From an uncultured Oscillospiraceae bacterium (GTDB taxonomy: Bacteria > Bacillota > Clostridia > Oscillospirales > Oscillospiraceae): a DNA stretch of 54,228 nucleotides. Within the stretch, counting starts at the first letter, position 1; each line of letters starts with the position of its first letter. The position numbers and the translations under genes are program-made. Of the stretch, positions 15,424-24,109 are shown piece by piece. The stretch is taken from contig CANQXH010000004.1 of assembly GCA_947627745.1 (NCBI GenBank), positions 1 through 54,228 of the forward strand, written 5' to 3'. The notes under the pieces are model-generated. The model was not told the origin of the DNA, ran no database searches, and saw nothing but the letters and a program-made list of their open reading frames with translations.

Positions 15424-17265
15424 ATGTGCGGAATCGTTGGGTACGCGGGAAAAAATCAGGCCGCTCCGGTGCTGCTGGAGGGTTTGAGCAAGCTGGAATA
15501 CCGGGGCTATGATTCGGCGGGGATCTGTGTCTACACCCCGGAGGGCCTCCGGGTGGAGAAGGCCAAGGGCCGATTGTCCATCCTCCGGGAGAAGCTGGAC
15601 GACGGGAAGGCCATCACCGGCCAGGTGGGCATCGGCCATACCCGGTGGGCCACCCACGGGGCCCCCTCGGACCTGAACAGCCATCCCCATCTTTCGGATT
15701 CGGGGAAAATCGCCGTGGTACACAACGGAATTATCGAGAATCAGGCCCGGCTCCGGGCCCGGCTGGAGAGCCAGGGGATCCGCTTCCGCTCGGAGACGGA
15801 TACGGAGGTTATCTCCAATCTGATCGGCTATTTCTACGACCAGACCCCGGACTTTATCTCCGCCGTCCGGCAGGCCATGGCCCGGTTGGAGGGGAGCTTT
15901 GCCCTGGCCATTCTCTGCGCCGACCGGCCGGGGACGGTGATCGCCGTGAAGAAGGATTCCCCCCTGATCTTCGGTTTTGGGGAGGGAGAGAATTTTGTGG
16001 CCTCCGACGTGCCCGCCATTTTGAAGCACACTCAGACGGTTGCCTACCTGGATGATGGGGACATGGCGATTTTCGACGCGAACCACGCCGTATTTTTGGA
16101 TGCCGCCGGGGACCCCCTGGAAAAAAAGCGGGAGCACGTCACCTGGGACGTGTCCGACGCGGAGCGGGGCGGCTACGACCACTTCATGCTCAAGGAGATC
16201 TTTGAGCAGCCCAAGGCCCTTCGGGACGCCATTTTTCCCCGTCTGAAGGACGGCAAGGCGGTGCTGGAGGGGCTGGAGCTGGACCGGGACTACCTGAAAA
16301 GCCTGCGGAAGATCTATCTGGTGGCCTGTGGATCGGCCTACTACGTGTCGGTGGTGGCGAAGTATACCATTGAAAAGGCCTGCCGGATCCCCACGGAGGC
16401 GGTGATGGCCTCGGAGTTCCGCTATTCCGACCCGGTGGTGGATGAAAGCAATCTGGTGATCATCATCAGCCAGTCCGGCGAGACGGCGGATACCCTGGCC
16501 GCCCTCCGGGAGGCCAAGCGCCGGGGAGCGAAGACCCTGGCCATCGTCAATGTAGTCGGCTCCGCCATTGCCAAGGCGGCGGATCAGGTGATGTACACCT
16601 GGGCCGGGCCGGAGATTGCCGTGGCCACCACCAAGGCCTTTTCCAACCAGCTGGCGGCGGTGTACCTGCTGACGCTCCACATGGCCGGCGCCCTGGGTAC
16701 CATCACCCAGGAGGAGTACGCTTCCCTGGCCGCCGCTCTGGCGGCGCTGCCCGACGCGGTGGAGCGGGTGCTGAGCCCGGAGAATCTGAAAAAGTGCCAG
16801 TATTTGGCCAGCCGGTACTGCGGGCGGCACGACGCCTTTTACATCGGCCGGAATATCGACAGCGCCGTGTGCCTGGAGGGCAGCCTAAAGCTCAAAGAGG
16901 TTGCCTACCTCCACAGCGAGGCCTATCCCGCCGGCGAGCTGAAGCACGGCCCCATCTCCCTGATCGAGGAGGGCACCCTGGTGGTGGCTCTGGCCACGGT
17001 GAAGAGCCTGTTCGACAAGACGGTTGCCAACATCCGGGAGGTGAAGGCCCGGGGGGCGGATGTGGTCTGTATCACCCTGGAGGAGATGGAGGAAGAGGCC
17101 GCCCGGACGGCGGACAGCGTCCTTACCGTCCCGGCTACCCACCCGGTCCTGCAGCCCAGCCTGACCCTGATCCCGTTGCAGCTGTTTGCCTATTATGTGG
17201 CGGTGAACCGGGGCTGTGATGTGGATAAACCCCGAAATTTGGCCAAATCCGTAACGGTGGAATAA
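15424..17265 (+). CDS. glmS: Glutamine--fructose-6-phosphate aminotransferase (isomerizing)
   Basis: Makes glucosamine-6-phosphate from fructose-6-phosphate and glutamine, the entry to peptidoglycan amino-sugar synthesis. 613 residues. The N-terminal glutaminase domain starts with the nucleophile Cys2 in MCGIVGYAG and has GHTRWATHG and the NGIIENQ segment. Two SIS domains follow (SGTA-type IISQSGETADTL and the later KLKEVAYLHSEAYPAGELKHGP), ending in the diagnostic DKPRNLAKSVTVE. GGAAAGGAAAGG lies just before the ATG. Unlike many Firmicutes, the short leader has no room for the glmS ribozyme, so control by glucosamine-6-phosphate must work some other way here. Confidence 0.98.
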   Translation: MCGIVGYAGKNQAAPVLLEGLSKLEYRGYDSAGICVYTPEGLRVEKAKGRLSILREKLDDGKAITGQVGIGHTRWATHGAPSDLNSHPHLSDSGKIAVVHNGIIENQARLRARLESQGIRFRSETDTEVISNLIGYFYDQTPDFISAVRQAMARLEGSFALAILCADRPGTVIAVKKDSPLIFGFGEGENFVASDVPAILKHTQTVAYLDDGDMAIFDANHAVFLDAAGDPLEKKREHVTWDVSDAERGGYDHFMLKEIFEQPKALRDAIFPRLKDGKAVLEGLELDRDYLKSLRKIYLVACGSAYYVSVVAKYTIEKACRIPTEAVMASEFRYSDPVVDESNLVIIISQSGETADTLAALREAKRRGAKTLAIVNVVGSAIAKAADQVMYTWAGPEIAVATTKAFSNQLAAVYLLTLHMAGALGTITQEEYASLAAALAALPDAVERVLSPENLKKCQYLASRYCGRHDAFYIGRNIDSAVCLEGSLKLKEVAYLHSEAYPAGELKHGPISLIEEGTLVVALATVKSLFDKTVANIREVKARGADVVCITLEEMEEEAARTADSVLTVPATHPVLQPSLTLIPLQLFAYYVAVNRGCDVDKPRNLAKSVTVE

Positions 17266-17270
17266 AAACC

Positions 17271-17303
17271 GGCCCATACCGCAAAGGTATGGGCCAGTCT
17301 TTT
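17271..17303. terminator. Terminator between convergent glmS and carboxypeptidase genes
   Basis: Perfect 10-bp stem GGCCCATACC (17271-17280) / GGTATGGGCC (17286-17295), loop GCAAA. A T-run follows on the plus strand, and TTTTTAT lies beyond the stem on the minus strand. Confidence 0.85.
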
Positions 17304-18381
17304 ACGCTTCTTCCAGGGCTAAGGTCAGCAGCTGCAATGTGTCCGCGAACCGATCCTCCTCCTCGGGGCATCCGAAGACCCCGATGACCAGGCTTCGCCC
17401 GTGATAGTCGAAGGCGGAGAGCAGGCAGCTTCCGGCGGCGTAGGTCTGCCCGGTCTTTAGGCCAATGGCGTAGGGGCAGTAGTAGTCGGACTCCGGATCG
17501 ATGAGGCGGTTGGTGTTTTTCCACTCCACCTCCTCGCCATGACTGTCCAGATACATGGTTTTCCGGCTCATGCCGGCGCAGCGCATGATCAGGTCGTTTT
17601 GCAGGACAAGGTGGGCGATGACCGTCAGATCCGCCGGGCAGGTGTAGTGATTGTCGTCCTGGATGCCGTCGGGGTTGACGAAGTGGGTGCCGCTAAGGCC
17701 CAACTCCTGGGCCTGGCGGTTCATTTCATCCAGGAAGGTCATTACCGCGGTCCAGGCGTATTCCTCCGGATCCCCGTCGATGACCCGTCCCGCGGCGGCA
17801 GCCATCACATAGGCGGCGTCGTTGCCGCTGGGCAGGAGCATCCCCTCCAGCAGCTGCCCCACGGTCAGGGTGTCTCCATAGCCCAGGCCCGCGATGGAGG
17901 AGGTGGGGTCCACCAGATCCAGCGCCTCCCCCACGGTGACCGTCTCCTGGGGATCCAGGTATTGCAGGGCCACATAGGCGGTAAAGAGCTTGGTGACGCT
18001 GGCGGGATAGACCGCCTCCTCCGGGTCCCCGGAGAGCAGGAGAAAATTCTCCGCGTCGTTGTCGTAGACAAACCAGCACTGGGCGGTCAGCTCCCGGTCC
18101 GGAGCCAGGACCATCCATTCCGGGCCGGGCGCGGTGGTTTCCGTAGGCTCTGTGGTCTCCGGCGGCGCCGTGGTAGGCGGCGCGGTGGTCTCCGGCGGCG
18201 CGGTGGTGGGCGATGCGGTGGTCTGCGGGGGCTGGGAAGCGGTGGAGGAGGGGGTGGAGAATTGGGAGACCTGAGCGGTCAGACCGCCAAACCAGCCCTG
18301 GATCTGCTCCTGATTCCGGAAAATCGCCAGCCCCAGCAGCACCACTACAAGGACGATTTCAATATACAGCAGTTTTTTCAT
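17302..18381 (-). CDS. Membrane-anchored D-alanyl-D-alanine carboxypeptidase (S11)
   Basis: Trims the terminal D-Ala of peptidoglycan stem peptides outside the membrane. 359 residues. One N-terminal transmembrane anchor (about 4-22) is followed by a Thr/Pro-rich linker of repeated TTAPPETTAPP type (about 50-86) and the penicillin-binding domain. Its catalytic motifs are SVTK (Ser128, Lys131), SGN in LLPSGNDAAY and KTG in GLKTGQTYA. The ATG overlaps the galK stop (ATGA). A stalk-like linker instead of a C-terminal amphipathic anchor distinguishes it from the dacF-like gene at 25136-26296. Confidence 0.93.
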   Translation of the reverse strand: MKKLLYIEIVLVVVLLGLAIFRNQEQIQGWFGGLTAQVSQFSTPSSTASQPPQTTASPTTAPPETTAPPTTAPPETTEPTETTAPGPEWMVLAPDRELTAQCWFVYDNDAENFLLLSGDPEEAVYPASVTKLFTAYVALQYLDPQETVTVGEALDLVDPTSSIAGLGYGDTLTVGQLLEGMLLPSGNDAAYVMAAAAGRVIDGDPEEYAWTAVMTFLDEMNRQAQELGLSGTHFVNPDGIQDDNHYTCPADLTVIAHLVLQNDLIMRCAGMSRKTMYLDSHGEEVEWKNTNRLIDPESDYYCPYAIGLKTGQTYAAGSCLLSAFDYHGRSLVIGVFGCPEEEDRFADTLQLLTLALEEA

Positions 18382-19586
18382 TCGGCGGCAACCTCCACGC
18401 CTCCGGCCTCCCGGATGGACAGCACATGGCAGGCGCCGCTTCCCAGGACCCGGTCCACCTCCCGGCGGAAATCGGGCAGCAGGTCCTCCGGCACGAAGGC
18501 CTGGACCGTCCCAGCAAAGCCGCCGCCGTGGACCCGGAAAGCGCCCCGGTACTCCAGCAGCCGGTGGCACAGCGCCAGGCTCAGCGCCATTTCCTGGTGG
18601 ACCGTGGCGCCGGCGGGAATCACATTTTGCAGATACATGAAGGAGGATTCCCCGCTCTCCCGCACCAGAGCCAGGAAGGCGTCAAAATTGCCTTGGCGGA
18701 GGGCCTCGGCCTCCCGGGCCACCAGCCGGTTTTCCCGGTAGAAGTGGATGGCCCGGAGGACCGCCCGGTCCCCGCAGCGCCGCCGCAGGGCGGGGAGCTC
18801 CGCTTCAAAGGCTTCCTGGGGCACCTGCCGGAGGACAGACTTCCCAAAGTAAGCGGCCACAGACCTCATCTCCGCCGGAATGGCGGCGTATTCCGCCGTC
18901 AGATCGGCGTGGCTGGCCTGAGAGTCCAAAATGCACAGAGCGTGCTGGGCGGAGGCAAAGGAAAAGTCGATTTTCTCTACCGTGGGCGCCTCGGGCTGGA
19001 CAAAGTCCATAGCGACCAACCCGCCCACGGCGGAGGCCATCTGATCCATCAACCCGCAGGGCTTGCCGAAGAAGGTGTTCTCCGCCTGCTGGCCGATCTG
19101 GGCCACCTGGATGGGGGTGGCCCTGCCGCCAAAGAACAGCCCGTTAATCACGGTGCCCAGCAGCACCTCCAGGGCCGCGGAGGAGCTAAGCCCCGAGCCG
19201 GGAAGCACCGTGGAGGTCACATAGGCGTCGAAGCCCGCTACCGGGCAGCCCAGGGCCGCGAAGCCCGCCGCCACCCCCCGGATGAGGGCGGCGGTGGAGT
19301 TGTACTCCTCCTGCCGGGGGGTGAGGTCGGTGATGTCGATCTCTACCGGGGCATAGCCCTGGGAAAGCACCCGGATCCGGTTTTCCCCGTTGGGCCGGGC
19401 AGCCGCCAGGGTGTCCAGATTCACGGCGGCAGCCAGGACCCGGCCATGCTGATGGTCCGTGTGGTTGCCGCCGATCTCCGTCCGCCCGGGAGCGGAAAAG
19501 TAGCGGGCAGGGGAGCCGCCAAAGGCGGCGGAAAAACCGGCGTCCAGGGCCTTTTTGGCCCCGCCGGAAAGCGTCAGCTGGGACAT
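18378..19586 (-). CDS. galK: Galactokinase (GHMP kinase)
   Basis: Phosphorylates galactose at C1 (Leloir pathway). 402 residues; start ATG 19584-19586 with AAGGAGACA upstream. The galactokinase signature appears as APGRTEIGGNHTDHQHG (about 33-49), slightly different from the usual GRVNLIGEHTDY. The GHMP ATP-binding motif is PGSGLSSSAALEV, and motif 3 is VHGGGFAGTVQAFVP. Related sugar substrates are possible given the altered signature. It lies 18 bases after the anion permease stop and overlaps the carboxypeptidase start, so the three form one transcript. No other gal genes are nearby. Confidence 0.9.
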   Translation of the reverse strand: MSQLTLSGGAKKALDAGFSAAFGGSPARYFSAPGRTEIGGNHTDHQHGRVLAAAVNLDTLAAARPNGENRIRVLSQGYAPVEIDITDLTPRQEEYNSTAALIRGVAAGFAALGCPVAGFDAYVTSTVLPGSGLSSSAALEVLLGTVINGLFFGGRATPIQVAQIGQQAENTFFGKPCGLMDQMASAVGGLVAMDFVQPEAPTVEKIDFSFASAQHALCILDSQASHADLTAEYAAIPAEMRSVAAYFGKSVLRQVPQEAFEAELPALRRRCGDRAVLRAIHFYRENRLVAREAEALRQGNFDAFLALVRESGESSFMYLQNVIPAGATVHQEMALSLALCHRLLEYRGAFRVHGGGFAGTVQAFVPEDLLPDFRREVDRVLGSGACHVLSIREAGGVEVAAE

Positions 19587-19604
19587 GCGCGAATGTCTCC
19601 TTCC

Positions 19605-20873
19605 TTAAATTCCGTAGACCAGCCAGATATAGATGTAGGCTGGGATAATGGCCGCCAGGGTGAAGGGAATGCCGATCTTGAAGAAGTCGGAATTCTTCAC
19701 CTCCAGCCCCTCCTTCCGGAGAATGCCGATGCCGGTGATGTTGGCGGAAGCGCCAATGGGGGTCAGGTTGCCTCCCAGGGTGGCTCCGGACAGCAGACCA
19801 AAATAAAGCGGCGTGGGGTCGATACCCAGCCCCAGGGCCAGACTCTGCACCACCGGCAGCATGGTGGCCACATAGGGAATGTTGTCCACAAAGGCGGAGA
19901 TGGCCACGCTGGCCCAGACGATGACGGTGTAGATCAGGAACACGTTTCCCCCGCCGGCCTTGGCCAGCAGATCCGCCGCCGCGTCGATGACGCCCTTGGC
20001 GGTGATGCCGCCGATCATCAGAAACAGCCCCACCAGCAGCCCGATGGTCTCAAAGTCGATCTGCTTCAGCGGCTCGACCACGGCGGAGAGGTCCTTCTTC
20101 TTCCAGAAATTGTATACCAGGCCGATGACCAGCAGCCCGCAGCAGATCAGCCCGTTGGTGGTCTCCGGCTTTTCCGGCAGGAAGGAGGCCAGGATCAGCA
20201 GCACCACGGTGCCGCACAGCAGCACGGTGGGGACGTAGTCCTTCACCTCGGTGCGGCCGCCCTTGGGGATGGGGGCCCGCTCCTTTCGGAAGAGCCAGGC
20301 CAGAATCAGGGCGGCGATCACCGCGCCCAGCTCCACGGCGAAGAAGATGCTGGGCCGTCCCTGATACCAGAAGAAATCCAAAAAGCTCATTTGGGCGTAG
20401 GAACCCAGCATGATGGCGGTGGTGTCTCCCACCAACGTGGCGGCGCCCTGGAGATTGGAGGATACGGCGATGGCGATGATGAAGGGCACGGGGTTGGTTT
20501 TCAGCTTTTTGCAGATCTCCAGAGCCACCGGGGCGATCATCAGCACCGTGGCCACGTTGTCCACAAAGGCGGAGATCAGTCCCGCGAACAGGGACAGTGA
20601 CACCGCCGCCCATAGGACATTGGGCACCCGCTCCATGATCAGGTCCGCCAGCAGCTCCGGCATCCGGCTCTCAATGAACAGTGCCACCAGGCCCATGGTG
20701 CCGGCAATCATCAGCAGCACGTTGAAGTCGATGCTTCCCCAGATCTGATCCAGGGGCAGCATTCCGGTGACGATGAAAATGGCGGCGGAGCCCAGGGCCA
20801 CATAGGGCCGGAACTTCGGCAGGGCCAGCATGAGAATATAGGTCAGGGCGAACAGAACCAAAGCAGCCAGCAT
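19605..20873 (-). CDS. SLC13/ArsB-NhaD type ion permease
   Basis: 422 residues with about eleven hydrophobic segments. Two internally related halves carry ISAFVDNVATVLMIAPVALE (about 100-119) and ISAFVDNIPYVATMLPVVQS, the inverted-repeat core of the ion-transporter superfamily (DASS/ArsB/NhaD). Each is followed by a glycine-rich helix (SNLQGAATLVGDTTAIM and GATLGGNLTPIGASANI). The substrate may be arsenite, sodium/proton exchange or a dicarboxylate; sequence alone does not decide. It heads the galK-carboxypeptidase transcript and has a good promoter at 20908-20936. Confidence 0.88.
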   Translation of the reverse strand: MLAALVLFALTYILMLALPKFRPYVALGSAAIFIVTGMLPLDQIWGSIDFNVLLMIAGTMGLVALFIESRMPELLADLIMERVPNVLWAAVSLSLFAGLISAFVDNVATVLMIAPVALEICKKLKTNPVPFIIAIAVSSNLQGAATLVGDTTAIMLGSYAQMSFLDFFWYQGRPSIFFAVELGAVIAALILAWLFRKERAPIPKGGRTEVKDYVPTVLLCGTVVLLILASFLPEKPETTNGLICCGLLVIGLVYNFWKKKDLSAVVEPLKQIDFETIGLLVGLFLMIGGITAKGVIDAAADLLAKAGGGNVFLIYTVIVWASVAISAFVDNIPYVATMLPVVQSLALGLGIDPTPLYFGLLSGATLGGNLTPIGASANITGIGILRKEGLEVKNSDFFKIGIPFTLAAIIPAYIYIWLVYGI

Positions 20874-20907
20874 AACAGCACCTCATTGGTAAGAATCGTT
20901 ATCCAAT

Positions 20908-20936
20908 AGTATAGCAAAAAACCCGGGCGGTGTAAA
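20908..20936 (-). promoter_or_regulatory. Promoter of the permease-galK-carboxypeptidase operon
   Basis: Minus strand TTTACA (20931-20936), 17-nt spacer, TATACT (20908-20913). Confidence 0.75.
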
Positions 20937-20987
20937 TATTCCAATTGTAAAAAATCATCTTCATGACCTGGGTTTTTGGGAAGCGGG

Positions 20988-21016
20988 TTGCATTTTTCCC
21001 GGTTTTGGGATATAAT
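20988..21016 (+). promoter_or_regulatory. Promoter of the NusG-II/Gx transporter operon
   Basis: TTGCAT (20988-20993), 17-nt spacer, TATAAT (21011-21016). It lies inside the longest reading frame, so the true start must be downstream, at 21045. Confidence 0.75.
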
Positions 21017-21044
21017 GGGGGCAGTTTTGGAAGGGGGCCCGGCG

Positions 21045-21395
21045 ATGGGGAAGCGGGATCTGTGGCTGATTGGGGGATTATTGCTCCTGACGGCGGCGCT
21101 GTTTCTAAGCTCGTGGCTTCTGGGCAGGCCCGGGGCCTACGCGGTGGTGCGGGTGGACGGCCGGGAGGTGGCCCGCTATGCGCTGACCCAGAACGGGACC
21201 TATGAATTAAACGGCGGCACCAATTTTCTGGTCATCCAGGACGGCGCCGCCCGGATTGTGGAGGCGGACTGCCCCGACCGGCTGTGCGTCCGCCAGGGAT
21301 GGATCTCCAAAGCCGGCCAGGTGATTACCTGCCTACCCAACCGGCTCACCGTCACGGTCTACGGGCCGGACGACGGGGTAGACGTTTATATGTAG
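21045..21395 (+). CDS. NusG domain II-containing membrane-anchored protein
   Basis: 116 residues. The ATG at 21045 is set by the upstream promoter and AAGGGGG. One N-terminal transmembrane segment (about 7-25) is followed by a small beta domain with VVRVDGREVARYAL, NFLVIQDGAARIVEADCPDRLCVRQGWISKAGQVITCLPNRL. The CPDxxCvxqGwis-x(n)-IvCLPN pattern is typical of the NusG domain II (DUF1312) family, with three conserved cysteines. It precedes the Gx transporter by 11 bases, the standard partner in Firmicutes. The function is not established; extracytoplasmic redox or flavin chemistry has been suggested from context. Confidence 0.88.
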   Translation: MGKRDLWLIGGLLLLTAALFLSSWLLGRPGAYAVVRVDGREVARYALTQNGTYELNGGTNFLVIQDGAARIVEADCPDRLCVRQGWISKAGQVITCLPNRLTVTVYGPDDGVDVYM

Positions 21396-21406
21396 GAGGA
21401 GCCAAG

Positions 21407-21901
21407 GTGAAAAAAAGCCGAAAGGTGACGGTCCTGGCCCTCTGCGCCAGTCTGGCCATGGTGCTGTCCTATGTGGAGAGCCTGTTTCCCGCCTTTGTGG
21501 CGGTGCCGGGGGTAAAGCTGGGCCTTGCCAACATTGCCGTGGTGTTCGCCTTGTATTCCCTGGGCTTTTGGGAGGCGGGGGTGGTGTCCCTGGTGCGGAC
21601 GGTGTCCCTGGCCCTGCTCTTTGGCAACGGTGCCAGCTTCCTTTACAGCTTGGCGGGAGCCTGTCTGAGCCTGGCGGGGATGGCGGCGCTGAAAAAAACC
21701 GGACTCTTTGCCCCGGTGTCTGTCAGCGTGGCGGGAGGCGTTCTCCACAACCTGGGCCAGATCGCCATGGCCTGCCTGCTGCTGGAAACCAACGTGATTT
21801 TATATTACTTGCCCTACCTGATCCTCAGCGGCACCCTGGCGGGAATCGCCATCGGCCTGCTGGCGGGGTATCTGGTCCGGCGGATCCGCATTGACTCCTA
21901 G
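21407..21901 (+). CDS. Gx transporter family protein (heptaprenyl-diphosphate-synthase component I-like)
   Basis: 164 residues, GTG start at 21407 with AGGAGGAGCC directly upstream. Five hydrophobic segments; the family's LALCASLAMVLSYVESLFP, the GxKLGLANI turn and AVLHNLGQIA-type helix (GGVLHNLGQIAMA) are clear. Such proteins are annotated either as heptaprenyl diphosphate synthase component I or as ECF-type small membrane components. The substrate is unknown. It is co-transcribed with the NusG-II protein and closed by a terminator. Confidence 0.88.
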   Translation: MKKSRKVTVLALCASLAMVLSYVESLFPAFVAVPGVKLGLANIAVVFALYSLGFWEAGVVSLVRTVSLALLFGNGASFLYSLAGACLSLAGMAALKKTGLFAPVSVSVAGGVLHNLGQIAMACLLLETNVILYYLPYLILSGTLAGIAIGLLAGYLVRRIRIDS

Positions 21902-21928
21902 CGTCGGGCTTCCCGGCGCTTATCTTTT
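21900..21928 (+). terminator. Terminator after the Gx transporter
   Basis: Stem AGCGTCGGG (21900-21908) / CCCGGCGCT (21912-21920) with one G-U pair and loop CTT, followed by TATCTTTT. Confidence 0.75.
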
Positions 21929-21950
21929 ATCCAAATTGGCAAAATTCCTC

Positions 21951-21979
21951 TTGCCTCTTGGGATCTTTTTGATTATAAT
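21951..21979 (+). promoter_or_regulatory. Promoter of the fumarase operon
   Basis: TTGCCT (21951-21956), 17-nt spacer, TATAAT (21974-21979), then AAAGGAGGG before the ATG at 22001. Confidence 0.75.
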
Positions 21980-22000
21980 GTAGCAAAAAGGAGGGCGGTT

Positions 22001-22843
22001 ATGCGAGAACTGGATGTGGCGGAAATCACCGCCTGCTTGGAGCGGCTGTGCGTCCGGGCCAATACCCAGCTGCCGGAGGATGTGCGTGGGGCGCTGGACC
22101 GCTGCGTGGCAGCGGAGCCCTGGCCCCTGGCCCGGGAGATCTTGTCGGATATCCGGGAGAACTACCGGACGGCGGAGGCGGAAGGCTGTCCCATCTGCCA
22201 GGACACCGGCATGGCCTGCGTTTTCCTGGAAATCGGCCAGGACGTCCACCTGACCGGCGGCGAACTGGAGGAAGCGGTGAATCTGGGCGTCCGCCGGGGC
22301 TATGTGGGGGGCTACCTCCGGGCCTCGGTGGTGGCGGACCCCATCCGCCGGGGCAACACCGGGGACAATACCCCCGCCATGCTCTATACCCGGATCGTCC
22401 CCGGGGAGCGGGTGAAAATCACCCTCTGCCCCAAGGGCTTCGGCAGCGAGAACATGAGCGCCATCCGAATGCTCAAGCCCTCGGCGGGACGGCAGGGGAT
22501 CGAGGATTTTATTTTGGAGACGGTGGAGGCGGCGGGGCCCAATCCCTGCCCACCTATGGTCATCGGGGTGGGCCTGGGCGGCACCTTTGACAAGGCGGCG
22601 TATCTGGCCAAGGTGGCCTTGCTCCGCCCCCTGGACCAGCCCAATCCCGACCCCTACTACGCGGAAATGGAGGCGGCGCTTTTGAAGAAGGTGAACGCCC
22701 TGGGCATCGGCCCTCAGGGCTTCGGCGGCCGCGCCACGGCCCTGGGCCTGAATATCGAGGTGCTGCCCACCCACATCGCGGGGATGCCTTGCGCGGTGAA
22801 CATCAGCTGCCACGTCACCCGCCATGCCTGGGAGGTGCTTTGA
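22001..22843 (+). CDS. Class I fumarate hydratase (or tartrate dehydratase), alpha subunit
   Basis: [4Fe-4S] hydro-lyase subunit interconverting fumarate and malate; the closely related L(+)-tartrate dehydratase cannot be excluded. 280 residues. CPICQDTGMA (Cys63, Cys66), LCPKGFGSENMSAIRML and AVNISCHVTRHA contain the cysteines expected to ligate the cluster. GVGLGGTFDKAAYLAK is the conserved glycine loop. In E. coli FumA this unit is fused to the beta part; here it is split, as usual in anaerobes. It ends TGATG with the beta-subunit start. Confidence 0.93.
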   Translation: MRELDVAEITACLERLCVRANTQLPEDVRGALDRCVAAEPWPLAREILSDIRENYRTAEAEGCPICQDTGMACVFLEIGQDVHLTGGELEEAVNLGVRRGYVGGYLRASVVADPIRRGNTGDNTPAMLYTRIVPGERVKITLCPKGFGSENMSAIRMLKPSAGRQGIEDFILETVEAAGPNPCPPMVIGVGLGGTFDKAAYLAKVALLRPLDQPNPDPYYAEMEAALLKKVNALGIGPQGFGGRATALGLNIEVLPTHIAGMPCAVNISCHVTRHAWEVL

Positions 22844-23397
22844 TGGAACGACACATCACGCTGCCTCTGACGGAGGAGCTGGCCCGCTCCCTGCGGGCGG
22901 GAGACCGGGTCTATCTCACCGGGCCGGTGTATACCTCCCGGGACGCCGGGCACAAGCGGCTTTGCGAGGCCCTGGCCCGGGGGGAGAAGCTGCCCTTTGA
23001 CCCGAAGGATGCCACCATCTATTATGTAGGCCCCACCCCCGCCCCGCCGGGGAAGGTGATCGGTGCCGCCGGGCCCACCACCAGCGGCCGGATGGACGCC
23101 TACGCCCCCACATTGCTTTCCCAGGGCGTGCGGGGCATGATCGGCAAGGGCGCCCGGTCCTGTGAGGTGGTGGAGGCCATGATCCGCTACGGTGGGGTCT
23201 ACTTCGGCGCCATCGGCGGAGCCGGGGCGCTGCTGGCAAAGTGTGTCAAGCATAGCCGCCTGATCGCTTATGAGGACCTGGGGGCGGAGGCCCTCCGCCG
23301 ATTGGAGGTGGAAGACATGCCCCTCTATGTGGTCATTGACAGTCTGGGGCAGAATCTGTACGAATTGGGCCGGGCGGCCTATCTGGAATCGATATAA
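22843..23397 (+). CDS. Class I fumarate hydratase (or tartrate dehydratase), beta subunit
   Basis: 184 residues, the C-terminal half of a class I fumarase. ATG at 22843 shares one base with the alpha stop. Motifs: LRAGDRVYLTGPVYTSRDAGHKRL near the start, VGPTPAPPGKVIGAAGPTTSGRMDAYAP, and MIGKGARS, which carries residues that complete the active site. The longer frame from 22789 is not used, because the start overlap and homology both fit 22843. Works as a heteromer with the preceding subunit. Confidence 0.93.
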   Translation: MERHITLPLTEELARSLRAGDRVYLTGPVYTSRDAGHKRLCEALARGEKLPFDPKDATIYYVGPTPAPPGKVIGAAGPTTSGRMDAYAPTLLSQGVRGMIGKGARSCEVVEAMIRYGGVYFGAIGGAGALLAKCVKHSRLIAYEDLGAEALRRLEVEDMPLYVVIDSLGQNLYELGRAAYLESI

Positions 23398-23409
23398 GGA
23401 GGGCTATCT

Positions 23410-24027
23410 ATGCGGATCATCACCATCAGCCGGGAATTTGGCAGCGGCGGGCACGAGCTGGGCAGACGCCTGGCGGAAATTCTGGACATCGATTTTTACG
23501 ACAAGGAGATCATCTCCGCCCTGGCCGCCAACAAGGATCTGGATCAGGACTACATGGCCCGGACCCTGGCCCAGGGGAATTTGCCGGGGCTGGGGGTCCG
23601 CCGTTCCGCCACGGGGCAGAGCGTGGTGCGGGTGACCAGCCTGCAGGAGCAGAAGCGGGTAATCCAGATGCTGCCCACCCTGGGCCGGGACTTTGTGATC
23701 GTGGGCCGGAACGCGGATATTCTGCTGGAAGAATACGAGCCCCTAAATCTGTTCGTCTGCGCCGGGATGGAGGCCAAGCTCCGCCGCTGCAAGGAGCGGG
23801 TGGCGGAGGGGGAGAACCTTTCCGACGGGGAGCTGGAGCGGAAGATCCGGAGCATTGACAAGGCCCGCTATCACACCCGGGAGCTGCTCACCGGGGCCCC
23901 CTGGGGGGTGGCTAGCGCCTACCACCTGACGGTGAACACCAGTTCCTGGCAGATCCAAGAGCTGGCGCCGGCGGTGGCGGAGTTTGTCCTGCGGTGGTTC
24001 GGCCGTTCCCGCCCCCGGCTGGGATGA
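23410..24027 (+). CDS. Cytidylate kinase-like family protein
   Basis: 205 residues, ATG at 23410 with AAGGAGG. It begins MRIITISREFGSGGHELGRRLAE, the modified P-loop typical of the cytidylate_kinase-2 family; GRNADILLEE and the CKERVAEGENLSDGELERKIRSIDKARYHTRELL helical lid follow. These proteins often accompany metabolic genes in Clostridia and their true substrate is not known. The window also has a bona fide cmk at 4431, so this is a paralogous group and not the housekeeping enzyme. It follows the fumarase beta gene by 12 bases, so probably the same operon. Confidence 0.88.
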   Translation: MRIITISREFGSGGHELGRRLAEILDIDFYDKEIISALAANKDLDQDYMARTLAQGNLPGLGVRRSATGQSVVRVTSLQEQKRVIQMLPTLGRDFVIVGRNADILLEEYEPLNLFVCAGMEAKLRRCKERVAEGENLSDGELERKIRSIDKARYHTRELLTGAPWGVASAYHLTVNTSSWQIQELAPAVAEFVLRWFGRSRPRLG

Positions 24028-24047
24028 GCCCGGAAGAAAGATTGTTG

Positions 24048-24076
24048 TTGAAACAGACGAAAAGCTGTGTTATGAT
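24048..24076 (+). promoter_or_regulatory. Promoter of the repeat-containing membrane protein gene
   Basis: TTGAAA (24048-24053), 17-nt spacer, TATGAT (24071-24076). It places transcription start before the ATG at 24110. Confidence 0.65.
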
Positions 24077-24109
24077 AGTGCTACATTAACCAGGAAAGAA
24101 GGCATCCAA

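Noticed and set aside
18213-20600. Very long plus-strand frame (795 residues) across the galactokinase and permease genes
   Set aside because: It is antisense to two clear genes, has low-complexity Gly/Gln/His-rich composition and no ribosome site or family motif. A by-product of high GC.
23984-24109. Upstream-extended start for the repeat membrane protein
   Set aside because: The extension overlaps the preceding gene's end and contains the promoter; ATG 24110 is better.
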